Source of the DNA: Paracoccaceae bacterium | Lineage (GTDB): Bacteria; Pseudomonadota; Alphaproteobacteria; Rhodobacterales; Rhodobacteraceae | DNA length: 32,774 nt | Assembly (NCBI GenBank): GCA_022448925.1 | Contig: JAKVCP010000032.1 | Location: 1 to 32,774, forward strand | Reading direction: 5' to 3' | In this document: positions 8,178 to 15,729 of the stretch, piece after piece | Numbering within the stretch: the first letter of the stretch is position 1 | Layout: each line of letters begins with the position of its first letter | Made by a program: the position numbers and the translations under genes | The notes under the pieces: generated by a model | Seen by the model: only the letters and a program-made list of their open reading frames with translations | Databases searched by the model: none | Told to the model about the DNA's origin: nothing

Positions 8178-9071
8178 ATGACCATCCAGATTGGCAACGC
8201 CCCCTGCAGTTGGGGGGTCGAATTTGCCGGTGACCCACGCAACCCGACATGGCAAACCGTCCTGCAGGAGTGCGCTGAGGCAGGCTATAAGGGCATCGAG
8301 CTGGGGCCAGTCGGTTTTATGCCAGAGGACCCGGCCATTCTGGCGGATGGCCTGGCCTTATACGGTTTGCAGTTGATCGGGGGGGTTGTGTTCCGCCCGT
8401 TTCATGACCCTGCAGCGTGGACCGATGTCCTCGACGCGACGCACCGGACAGGCGCGGCGCTGCGCGCGCATGGCGCTCAGCATATGGTGCTGATCGACTC
8501 CATTTCTCCGCGGCGCGCACCGACAGCGGGACGTGCAAACGAGGCTGAACAAATGGATCCGGCCGAATGGGCCGCCTATCGCCTCCGCATCGCCGAGGCT
8601 GCAAAGATCGGATCGCAGGACTATGGGCTGACGGTCAGCATTCACGCCCACGCAGCAGGCTTCATCGACTTCGAACCCGAGCTTGAACGCTTGCTGGACG
8701 AAATTGACGAGGGCCTGTTGAAAATCTGTTTCGACACTGGGCATCACTCCTATGCGGGATTTGATCCCGTGGCCTTCATGAAACGGCATATCGGACGAAT
8801 TTCCTATATGCATTTCAAAGATATAGACCCGCTTATCAAAGCGGACGTGATCACGAAACGCACCGGATTCTATGATGCCTGCGGTCAGGGCATCTTTTGC
8901 AACCTGGGCCGGGGCGATGTCGATTTCACAGCTGTTCGCCAGGTGCTGATCGAAGCAGGGTATGAAGGCTGGTGCACTGTCGAACAAGACTGCGATCCGA
9001 CACTCGATATCTCGCCCATGGATGATGCGAGTGCGAATCGCACTTATCTGGAATCAATCGGCTTTTCCTAA
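8178..9071 (+). CDS. Sugar isomerase/epimerase TIM barrel, candidate inosose dehydratase (IolE-like)
   Basis: A 297-aa AP-endonuclease-2/xylose-isomerase-like TIM barrel. It opens with IGNAPCSWGVEF and GYKGIELGPVGFMP, the pattern of IolE-type inosose dehydratases. Likely metal ligands appear in FDTGHHSYAG and SYMHFKDID, and GRGDVDF lies near the C-terminus. IolE converts 2-keto-myo-inositol to trihydroxycyclohexane-1,2-dione, the IolD substrate. No other IolE candidate lies with iolD-iolC-iolB-iolJ, so this gene plausibly supplies the step from the divergent operon. The start at 8178 follows GGAGGA (8163-8168). Related TIM barrels are epimerases, so the exact reaction remains inferred from context. 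Confidence 0.75.
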   Translation: MTIQIGNAPCSWGVEFAGDPRNPTWQTVLQECAEAGYKGIELGPVGFMPEDPAILADGLALYGLQLIGGVVFRPFHDPAAWTDVLDATHRTGAALRAHGAQHMVLIDSISPRRAPTAGRANEAEQMDPAEWAAYRLRIAEAAKIGSQDYGLTVSIHAHAAGFIDFEPELERLLDEIDEGLLKICFDTGHHSYAGFDPVAFMKRHIGRISYMHFKDIDPLIKADVITKRTGFYDACGQGIFCNLGRGDVDFTAVRQVLIEAGYEGWCTVEQDCDPTLDISPMDDASANRTYLESIGFS

Positions 9072-9084
9072 GGAGGTCTGAGCC

Positions 9085-10242
9085 ATGGCAAAACTGAAAT
9101 GGGGCCTGATCGGCGGCGGCGAAGGCAGCCAGATCGGCCCGGCACATCGTCTGGGCGCCGGCCTCGACGGGGCTTTTGAATTCACTGCTGGCGCGCTGGA
9201 CCACAGACCCGATGAAGGCCGCTCTTATGGTCAACGCCTGGGTTTGGCCGCAGACCGCGCCTATGGCGACTGGCGCGAGATGCTGGCCGGCGAAACGGCA
9301 CGCGAAGATCGCATCGACCTTGTGACCATCGCAACGCCCAATGCCACGCATTTCGAAATTGCAAAGGCCTTTCTGGAAGCAGGCTTTCATGTTCTGTGCG
9401 AAAAGCCAATGACCATGACCGTGGAAGAAGGCGAAGAGATCGTGCGCCTGGCAGCCTCTTCCGGCAAAATCTGTGCGGTGAATTATGGCTATTCGGGGTA
9501 TTCCCTGGTGCGCCACATGAAGGCCATGGTCACACGCGGAGATCTGGGTGCAATACGTCTGGTCAAAGCCGAGTTCGCCCATGGTCACCACGCCGACGCC
9601 GCTGACGCAGACAACCCTCGCGTACGTTGGCGGTATGACCCGGCACAAGCTGGGGTCTCGGCGCAATTTGCCGACTGCGGCATTCATGCCCTGCACATGG
9701 CCAGCTTCGTGATCGGACAACAGGTTGCAAACCTGTCTGCCGATACTGTCTCGTGCATTGCCAGCCGCGAGTTGGAAGATGACGCGATGGTCAATCTTCG
9801 CTTTGATGGTGGAACGGTGGGTCGGCTTTGGACCTCGTCGGTCGCGATCGGACGCCAGCATGGTCTGACCCTGCAGGTCTTCGGCGAGAAAGGCGGCCTG
9901 AGGTGGGCGCAAGAGCAACCGAACCAGCTGTACTGGATGCCCCTTGGTGAGCGTCTACAGGTCATCGAGCGCGGCGAAGCGAACTTGTCGCCCGAGGCGG
10001 ACCGCACCACACGCGTCACCATCGGCCATGCCGAGGGCATGCCGTTGGCCTTTGCCAATATCTACGCAGACCTGGCAGAGGCCATTCGGGCCAACAAGGA
10101 CGGCCGCGCGATGGATCCTGCGGCAAACCTATATCCCCGGGCCGAGGACGGATTGCGATCCATGGCCGCGGTTTTTGCCGTGGCCGAGAGCGGCAAGGCA
10201 GATGGCGCCTGGGTTGATGCCCGCCCGCCGATGTACCGCTAA
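9085..10242 (+). CDS. Gfo/Idh/MocA-family dehydrogenase, inositol side operon gene 3
   Basis: A 385-aa NAD(P)-dependent oxidoreductase. GLIGGGEGSQIG at 7-18 is the Rossmann loop, CEKPMT at 105-110 carries K107, and FADCGIHALH holds D197 and H201. WRYDP at 182-186 and the following region resemble the other dehydrogenase at 28732-29931 rather than gene 1 of this operon, so the two dehydrogenases here belong to different subfamilies. The start follows AAGGAGG, 13 bases after the IolE-like gene, and is coupled by proximity. It probably oxidises a second position, a stereoisomer or a glycosylated form of the inositol substrate; this cannot be settled by sequence. The stop overlaps that of the converging lacI-type gene. 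Confidence 0.87.
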   Translation: MAKLKWGLIGGGEGSQIGPAHRLGAGLDGAFEFTAGALDHRPDEGRSYGQRLGLAADRAYGDWREMLAGETAREDRIDLVTIATPNATHFEIAKAFLEAGFHVLCEKPMTMTVEEGEEIVRLAASSGKICAVNYGYSGYSLVRHMKAMVTRGDLGAIRLVKAEFAHGHHADAADADNPRVRWRYDPAQAGVSAQFADCGIHALHMASFVIGQQVANLSADTVSCIASRELEDDAMVNLRFDGGTVGRLWTSSVAIGRQHGLTLQVFGEKGGLRWAQEQPNQLYWMPLGERLQVIERGEANLSPEADRTTRVTIGHAEGMPLAFANIYADLAEAIRANKDGRAMDPAANLYPRAEDGLRSMAAVFAVAESGKADGAWVDARPPMYR

Positions 10243-11246
10243 GGCTCGGGCGGGGCGCGCAACGTGCCCCGCTCTACCACGGTGCAGGGAAAGATCCGAA
10301 CCTCGGGATAGCGTTCGGGATCATCCAGCATCGCGACCATCAATTCGATCGACGAGGCAACAATTTGCCGGATTGGCTGGCGGATCGTCGTCAGGTCTAT
10401 GCTTTCCCAACGGGCCATTTCCATGTCGTTCAGACCAATGATCCCGATCTCGTCCGGGACCTTGATCGCGCGCGATTGTACAGCCGACAACGCCCCAATC
10501 GACAAGACGTCATCCCCGCAAAAATAGGCTTCGGCCCGCGTCTCCGATGCCAAGAGACGCAGCATCTCGGTGCGGCCTGCGTCAAACGAATAGGCGCTCG
10601 CATAGCTATGGCTCACCGCGACCTGCGGATGCAGGGTCATTTCCTCGAGAAAGCCGGCCAAACGGTCCTGTGAAGAGGTCGCTGTCTTAGGTCCGGCCAG
10701 CATGCCGACACGCCCATATCCCCGATCAACAAGCGTTTGTGCGGCCATACGACCACAGGCCTTGTTGTCGATACCGACCACATGCACACTCGGCGCACTG
10801 GCATAACGACCAAAAGAATGGACGACAGGCACACCGGCTGCGCGGAACGCCTCGGCAAAGGCGGGTGGCAATGTGGACGAAGCCACCACCACGCCATCCA
10901 CGGAATACTGTCGCAACATCTGCACCGAGGCATCAGGATCGGTTTCATCCGTGAGATTGACCAGCAAAGGCCGCAGGCCACGATCTTGCAGCCCACGGGT
11001 AAACAAATCGAACACTTCCAAAAAAATCGGGTTGTGAAAGTTGTTGGACACAAGGCCAATCAACTTGGTTCGCCCGGTGGTCAGAGACGAAGCCAGCGCA
11101 TTGGGGCTGTAACCGAGTTCCCGAGCCGCTTTTTCGACCCGGCGGCGCATCTTTTCAGAGACCGACGCCCCTTTGGTAAAGGTGCGCGACACGGCCGATC
11201 GTGAAACGCCGGCGCGCTCGGCCACATCTTTTGAGGTCGCTGCCAT
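10239..11246 (-). CDS. LacI-family transcriptional regulator of the inositol region
   Basis: A 335-aa LacI/GalR-type regulator. The N-terminal helix-turn-helix is TSKDVAERAGVSRSAVSRTF (about residues 3-22), followed by the hinge region NALASSLTTGRTKLIGLV. The rest is a periplasmic-binding-protein-like sensor domain of the usual length. It converges on the inositol side operon, sharing 4 bases at the stops. Its presumed operator is the perfect palindrome at 7012-7027, and a weaker copy (11313-11328) lies 67 bases upstream of its own start, suggesting autoregulation. The inducer is probably an inositol-derived metabolite; this is inference from context. Confidence 0.88.
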   Translation of the reverse strand: MAATSKDVAERAGVSRSAVSRTFTKGASVSEKMRRRVEKAARELGYSPNALASSLTTGRTKLIGLVSNNFHNPIFLEVFDLFTRGLQDRGLRPLLVNLTDETDPDASVQMLRQYSVDGVVVASSTLPPAFAEAFRAAGVPVVHSFGRYASAPSVHVVGIDNKACGRMAAQTLVDRGYGRVGMLAGPKTATSSQDRLAGFLEEMTLHPQVAVSHSYASAYSFDAGRTEMLRLLASETRAEAYFCGDDVLSIGALSAVQSRAIKVPDEIGIIGLNDMEMARWESIDLTTIRQPIRQIVASSIELMVAMLDDPERYPEVRIFPCTVVERGTLRAPPEP

Positions 11247-11312
11247 GTCTTTGCAGATCCATTCCCAACGGGTTCACCACTTGGACGATAATATGATCGT
11301 AGATGACCTTTC

Positions 11313-11328
11313 ATGCAACCGCGTGCAA
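11313..11328. promoter_or_regulatory. Degenerate copy of the LacI-type operator
   Basis: ATGCAACCGCGTGCAA matches 13 of 16 positions of the perfect palindrome at 7012-7027 and keeps the TGCAAC and TGCAA half-site cores. It lies between the divergent LacI-family regulator and VOC genes, where it could mediate autoregulation or control of the VOC gene. Confidence 0.5.
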
Positions 11329-11420
11329 AACCTTTGCAAATCAAGTGTGTTCTTGAAACCGCGCCGGTTCTGTCCAACACTTCGCTGCAATAGCATCAAT
11401 TATTCGATGGCAAAGTTGGC

Positions 11421-11813
11421 ATGACCGGACTTCAGGGCATTCATCACATCGCCCTCATCGCATCAGACTATCAACGGTCCAAGGCATTTTATGTCCAGAC
11501 ACTGGGTTTGCGTGTTGTGGATGAAAATTATCGTGCGGACCGTGACTCGTGGAAACTTGATCTGCGCTTGCCCGATGGGACCGGGCTTGAGCTTTTCTCA
11601 TTTCCTGACAGAGAGAATCGCTTGGCAGGCGTCGAGCCGGTAGGCCTTCGGCATCTTGCTTTCTCCGTTGCTGATGTCGCGCTTTATGCAGGCTATTTGA
11701 AACGCCGGGGCGTGACCGTCGAAGAGGTTCGGGTTGATCCCTACACCGGACGCAAGTTTACCTTTTTCCATGATCCCGACGGTCTGCCGCTTGAGCTTTA
11801 TGAACAGGAATGA
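11421..11813 (+). CDS. VOC-superfamily metalloprotein, YaeR/GloA2-like
   Basis: A 130-aa glyoxalase/bleomycin-resistance/dioxygenase (VOC) protein with two beta-alpha-beta-beta-beta repeats. Likely metal ligands are H9 (GIHHIALI), E57 (GLELF), H78 (LRHLAF) and E125 (LELYEQE). The segment SDYQRSKAFYVQTLGLRVV is characteristic of the YaeR (SMU1112c) glyoxalase-I-like group. It may detoxify a reactive aldehyde or ketoaldehyde, but the substrate is unknown. The start ATG at 11421 has only a weak ribosome site. It diverges from the LacI-family gene, and the shared promoter region holds the operator-like sequence at 11313-11328, so co-regulation with inositol genes is possible. Confidence 0.85.
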   Translation: MTGLQGIHHIALIASDYQRSKAFYVQTLGLRVVDENYRADRDSWKLDLRLPDGTGLELFSFPDRENRLAGVEPVGLRHLAFSVADVALYAGYLKRRGVTVEEVRVDPYTGRKFTFFHDPDGLPLELYEQE

Positions 11814-12038
11814 CCCGCTTTTGCCGCGATGATGATGGTGCGCAGTGTTATCTTGCACAGCCCAAGGCAGATGTCGTCCGGCCCACAGCACCACCTTGGG
11901 GACCAGCGCCACGGGGGCCTGCCATTGCCATATAGAATCGTCTCAGACATGGCGATGCCGGCACTTTTCACACTGCCAAGGCGTGACGATCTCAGCTGCT
12001 CGCGTTAGGACAAGACAAAGAGCGAAAGACTGTTGAAC

Positions 12039-12962
12039 ATGACGCACACACCCCCACGTATCGTCGCCATTGGCGAGGTCATGGTCGAATTGGCCCCCGT
12101 TCAAAGCGACGTCTACCAGCGCGGCTTTGCCGGAGATACATTCAACACGGCTTGGCATATACGCCAGTTGTTGGCTGAAAAAGCGCAGGTGGGCTACGTC
12201 ACGCATCTTGGGCAGGATGCCCTGTCGGACCAGTTGATAGCTGAGATGCGGGCAGACGGGCTCGACACCTCAGGGGTGAAGCGTGACGCCGACAGGACCA
12301 TGGGGCTTTACGTGATCGCGCTGCAAAACGCCGAGCGCAGCTTTCACTACTGGCGGGGACAGTCGGCAGCCCGCCGACTGGCCGACGATCCCATGTGGCT
12401 TGCCAAGTCATTGAAAGATGCAAGTCTGGTCCATCTGTCCGGCATCACTGTCGCCATCCTTGACGCCGCTGGCCGTGACAGACTGCTGGCAGCCCTCGTC
12501 CAGGCCCGAAGAGATGGCGCAAAGGTGTCCTTCGATCCCAACATTAGACCCGGGCTGTGGACATCATCGGACGAGATCCGACAGACGATCCCGCGCTTTC
12601 TTGACGTCACCGATATCGCACTTCCCAGCTTTGACGACGAAGCTGCGCATTTTGGCGACGCGACGCCTGCAGCAACGATAATGCGTCTGGCAACCTCTGG
12701 CATCCGCGAAATCGTTGTCAAAAACGGCGCCGGGGCCGTGACGGCCCGTATCAACGCGCAGGAGCTTGAAGTCAAAACACCTTCTGTCACGTCGGTCATC
12801 GACACCTCGGGCGCGGGGGATGCGTTCAACGCTGGTTATCTCGCCGCGCGGCTGTTGGGGCGCGATCCAGAGGTGTCGATCGCTGAGGGTCAAGCGATCG
12901 CGGGACAGGTGATTGGTTGCCGCGGCGCGCGCATTCCCAAACGTCAGATGGCCGCGCTCTGA
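12039..12962 (+). CDS. kdgK: 2-keto-3-deoxygluconate kinase (KdgK), PfkB family
   Basis: A 307-aa ribokinase-family kinase that would phosphorylate 2-keto-3-deoxy-D-gluconate to KDPG for Entner-Doudoroff cleavage. IVAIGEVMVEL (8-18) and GFAGDTFNTAWHIR (29-42) form the substrate-side signature typical of KdgK. DTSGAGDAF at 255-263 is the PfkB signature, with D261 as catalytic base. FDPNIRPGLW (165-174) is conserved in the family. An in-frame TTG at 12033 is an alternative start; ATG 12039 is preferred. The gene stands alone, and the 225 bases before it hold no recognisable gene. A UxaA-type dehydratase that would produce its substrate lies at 25177-26691 in the same window. Confidence 0.88.
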   Translation: MTHTPPRIVAIGEVMVELAPVQSDVYQRGFAGDTFNTAWHIRQLLAEKAQVGYVTHLGQDALSDQLIAEMRADGLDTSGVKRDADRTMGLYVIALQNAERSFHYWRGQSAARRLADDPMWLAKSLKDASLVHLSGITVAILDAAGRDRLLAALVQARRDGAKVSFDPNIRPGLWTSSDEIRQTIPRFLDVTDIALPSFDDEAAHFGDATPAATIMRLATSGIREIVVKNGAGAVTARINAQELEVKTPSVTSVIDTSGAGDAFNAGYLAARLLGRDPEVSIAEGQAIAGQVIGCRGARIPKRQMAAL

Positions 12963-13053
12963 GTGGCCAGCGCGCGGCTGTCGGGTTCTGCCTCGCCTCA
13001 GTCGGAGATGGCGTTTGCCGCAAGAAAAAGCCAGCGCATTGCCTTAAGTTAAG

Positions 13054-13377
13054 TCACTTAGTCCTGTCCATTATCGGCAGGTCAAAGACCAGGATTCCGT
13101 CCAAACCGCCGACTGCATGCGCCACAAGCTGCGCCCCCACCGCTTTGTGGTCTGGATGGTCCTGATAGGCCTGCAACGCCGTCCAGTCGGTAAAATCCGC
13201 GACAAATCCGTGCTTGTAGCCGCGCTCAATCTGTTCAGGGCTTTCGCTGCGCCCCGAAGCAATCGAGATCATGCCCGGCAACACGCGCTTTATGGCGTGC
13301 AGCTTGGCAAAAATATCCGTGATTGTTGTGTCTTCGACCTCGGGGCGAAACGTTACCAGGACGATGTGGCGTATCAT
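13054..13377 (-). CDS. Dabb-family (stress-responsive A/B barrel) protein
   Basis: A 107-aa protein that fits the Dabb dimeric ferredoxin-like barrel fold: it starts MIRHIVLVTFRPEV, has SGRSESPEQIERGYKHGFVADF in the middle, and YQDHPDHKAVG (a near-invariant Y-x-x-HPxH element) near residues 70-80. Members are often small enzymes or stress proteins of undefined substrate. The ATG at 13377 is chosen over the open frame reaching 13461 because the family sequence begins there. It converges on kdgK with a 91-base gap. No operon partner is obvious; the 292 bases upstream to the mobA-like gene contain nothing I recognise. Confidence 0.85.
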   Translation of the reverse strand: MIRHIVLVTFRPEVEDTTITDIFAKLHAIKRVLPGMISIASGRSESPEQIERGYKHGFVADFTDWTALQAYQDHPDHKAVGAQLVAHAVGGLDGILVFDLPIMDRTK

Positions 13378-13669
13378 GTCAGTCGTATCTCGCTGTTCCC
13401 AAGGATTATATATCGTGCAGTGGCACGAACCATGATCGGCAAAGCCAGCGGTTTCAAGCATATCACGCTTGGTACGGCCATATTTGATGACCCGTGTGGT
13501 CCGAACGGATCTTCGTCCTGTGCGAAATCACGCACAGCGCGCATCTTGAGGGTCGCCCCAGGCCGGGCCGCCGCAGTGACCCGGACCAAATGTGGTGAAA
13601 GGCCGCCCTGGCGCCACATACAGACAGGCCTGCCGCCAACTCTTCAACTGGCAGACAGCACTTGGGTCG

Positions 13670-14239
13670 TCATGGGCATGTTGCATACTGCGCCAGCGTC
13701 AAGGGTGTGTCGATATCGATCAGCACCGCGTCGGGCACCGACACAAGAGCAGAGGGTGCCAGCGCCCTGATCAGACCTGAGGCCCCCCTGTCCCCGTTTA
13801 CATGCAACAGAGCCGAAAACTGTGACATGGGAAAACAGGCCGGCGGCGCACGGCGGGCGCCATCTGTCACGGCGCTGGCAGAGTCTGCTGTTGCGCGGGC
13901 CAGGACTGCCTTGAGTATCGCAGCATCGACAAAGGGCATGTCCCCCAGTGCAACCAGAACACGTGTTGCGCCCCGCACCTGTGCAGCGGCAATTCCGGCG
14001 CGAAGGCTGTCGGATTGTGCGGGCGGTGCCTCGGGGGGGCGGACGAAATCAAAGCCTTCTAGCTGCGCGGCAACGGCGTCAGAGGTCACAACAGCAAGAC
14101 AGACCTCCGCACCACATTGGCGTACAGCCTGCGCAGCATGGCCTATCAGCGCGCGCCCCCGAAACGGGGCCAGCAGTTTATCGGCTTCGCCGAACCTGCG
14201 GGACGCACCGGCAGCCAAAAGAATCGCGACAGTCGTCAT
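13670..14239 (-). CDS. MobA-like nucleotidyltransferase (molybdenum cofactor cytidylyltransferase type)
   Basis: A 189-aa NTP-transferase-like protein. It begins with the nucleotide-binding signature LLAAGASRRFGEADKLL (residues 7-23), and VALGDMPFVD is the usual metal and nucleotide site. In molybdenum hydroxylase systems such proteins (MocA, CoxI-linked) add CMP to molybdopterin. It follows the XdhC gene, with which it overlaps by 4 bases, a common pairing for maturing xanthine-dehydrogenase-type enzymes. No molybdenum hydroxylase subunit is in the window, so its client is elsewhere. It is the last gene of the minus-strand series that starts with rpiR. Confidence 0.82.
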   Translation of the reverse strand: MTTVAILLAAGASRRFGEADKLLAPFRGRALIGHAAQAVRQCGAEVCLAVVTSDAVAAQLEGFDFVRPPEAPPAQSDSLRAGIAAAQVRGATRVLVALGDMPFVDAAILKAVLARATADSASAVTDGARRAPPACFPMSQFSALLHVNGDRGASGLIRALAPSALVSVPDAVLIDIDTPLTLAQYATCP

Positions 14240-15150
14240 GCAATCGCCTTTTCGACGATTTCGCCCAGCACTGAAATCGCCAGTGTCCGCGGATCCCTGG
14301 CCGAGGGGATCAGTCCAATCGGGCCATGCAACCGCCCCAGCTCATCCGCCTCCAACCCCATGGCCGAGAGCGCCTCGAGCCGCGTCTGGAGCGCGCGCTG
14401 GCTGCCCTGCGCGCCGATATAGAATGCAGGAGTTTTGAGTGCGCTGGCCAGAATACCCGGTTCCCATTCATGATCGTGAAAGAACAAGACCACCGCCGTC
14501 CGGTCATCGACATCAATATCGGCAGGCAGATGAGGCGAAACGATCTCGCGGGTGCTGCACCCGGCCTCGGTGGCGCGCGCGAGGGTTTCAGGATCGGTAG
14601 AAATGACCAAGTTCTCATAATCGGCTGACTGAACCAATGCACCAAACGACGTGGCCTCGGGACCACTGCCAAGCACAAGAAAGCGCAGTTCCGGATCAAG
14701 CTGGACTGTCAGCGCTCCGGTGCTGCGGGCTGTCGGCTGATGCTCTAGCACCTCCATCGCTCCATCCTCTGTCCCGAATTTCAGGGCGCAGGGTTTTCGG
14801 CTCTGCTGGTTCGTTATGACGTGACGCAGCACCTCTCGGTCGGGATCCGGCAGGATCAGCACTTCCATCCCGCCCCCGCAGGGCAGCCGAATGTCCATGA
14901 ACGGCGATCCGGCGCCATAGAGCAGTACAGCCGGTTTCCCCGCCTCACGGGCTTGCTGCGCCCGTAAGGCGATATCGCTTTCGACGCATCCCGATGACAG
15001 GCTGCCAACACGCTCTTGCTCACCCAAAATCGCCATCATGGTGCCAATCGGCCGGTAAAATGGTCCGGCCACATTTGTGATCACCGCCAGGGCTGCGGGG
15101 GCATCAGTATCCAGTATCGCTTTGATCGGGTCGCGCAGGCTGACGGGCAT
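14236..15150 (-). CDS. XdhC/CoxI-family molybdenum hydroxylase maturation protein
   Basis: A 304-aa XdhC-family protein. The N-terminal XdhC_CoxI domain carries the conserved GSLSSGCVESDI with C55, and the C-terminal Rossmann-like domain starts at RFLVLGSGPEA. XdhC binds molybdenum cofactor and assists sulfuration and insertion into xanthine-dehydrogenase-type enzymes. The ATG at 15150 is preferred over an open frame to 15204; AAAGGAAAA lies upstream. It is coupled to the mobA-like gene downstream (4-base overlap). The 150-base gap to the usp gene contains a possible weak terminator, so this pair may be a separate transcription unit from the TRAP genes. Confidence 0.85.
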   Translation of the reverse strand: MPVSLRDPIKAILDTDAPAALAVITNVAGPFYRPIGTMMAILGEQERVGSLSSGCVESDIALRAQQAREAGKPAVLLYGAGSPFMDIRLPCGGGMEVLILPDPDREVLRHVITNQQSRKPCALKFGTEDGAMEVLEHQPTARSTGALTVQLDPELRFLVLGSGPEATSFGALVQSADYENLVISTDPETLARATEAGCSTREIVSPHLPADIDVDDRTAVVLFFHDHEWEPGILASALKTPAFYIGAQGSQRALQTRLEALSAMGLEADELGRLHGPIGLIPSARDPRTLAISVLGEIVEKAIA

Positions 15151-15279
15151 ATGCTGGCTTTTTCCTTTGCATCGGGGCCGCGACCGCGCGACCCAAAACA
15201 CCAAACAGCCCCAGGCCGTTTTGACGCGGGACTGTTCAACAGTTTAGCCGTTCCGGGCAGAATGCGAAGATCCGCCCGC

Positions 15280-15313
15280 AAAAAAGCCGGTGCTCCCCTG
15301 TCAGAACCGCACC
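15280..15313 (-). terminator. Weak candidate intrinsic terminator after usp
   Basis: On the minus strand a short GGTGC/GCACC stem (15313-15309 and 15293-15289) spans the usp stop codon and is followed by GGC and six T residues (15285-15280). The stem is only 5 bp with a 15-base loop, so it is marginal, but it would separate the TRAP-usp unit from xdhC. Confidence 0.28.
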
Positions 15314-15729
15314 ACCTGAACCGAGACATTCGCATGGCGCGCGATCCGCGCCGCATTGGGACCCATCACCCGATCCGCCAGATCGGGTTTATGGGCGCCG
15401 ACGACGATCAGGTCCGCATTTGAAAGCTTGGCCGCCTTCAGAGTCTTTTCATAGACAGAGCCGATCTCGACAATACATTGCACCTGCCCGTGGTCAGTCA
15501 GCACGTCGTCGGCCAAAGCGCGCAAAGAATCGTGCGCCGCGGCGGTTGCAGCCTTGAGCGTTCCGTCTTGAAAGAACGAACCAACAAATGACATGCCATA
15601 GTCCGGCAACACCGTCACAAGGTGAAGATTTGCATTCTCGAATTTGGCCAGACGCCCTGCCTCGGCTACCAGTTTGGCAGCGTCCTCGCGGTGAGTCAGG
15701 TCAACGGCAACAAGGATGTGCTTATGCAT
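15301..15729 (-). CDS. Universal stress protein (UspF/G-like) attached to a TRAP permease
   Basis: A 142-aa UspA-superfamily protein beginning MHKHILVAVDLT and ending IVVGAHKPDLADRVMGPNA, then ARHANVSVQVVRF. The C-terminal pattern resembles the UspF/G class, whose ATP loop usually reads GS at the position that is GP here, so nucleotide binding may be altered. Its start overlaps the end of the TRAP permease gene by 8 bases. This matches the known arrangement of TeaD, an ATP-binding Usp that modulates the TeaABC ectoine TRAP transporter in Halomonas. By analogy it may tune transport. The open frame reaching 16038 lies inside the permease gene and is not used. Confidence 0.87.
   Translation of the reverse strand: MHKHILVAVDLTHREDAAKLVAEAGRLAKFENANLHLVTVLPDYGMSFVGSFFQDGTLKAATAAAHDSLRALADDVLTDHGQVQCIVEIGSVYEKTLKAAKLSNADLIVVGAHKPDLADRVMGPNAARIARHANVSVQVVRF

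Noticed and set aside
8926-9918. 330-codon minus-strand open frame opposite the second side-operon dehydrogenase
   Set aside because: It is antisense to a well-supported Gfo/Idh/MocA gene, shows no family pattern and is rich in Cys/His/Arg, as expected of a shadow frame in GC-rich DNA.
13662-14438. 258-codon plus-strand open frame across the mobA-like/xdhC junction
   Set aside because: Low-complexity Ala/Arg/Pro/Ser product opposite two well-supported genes.
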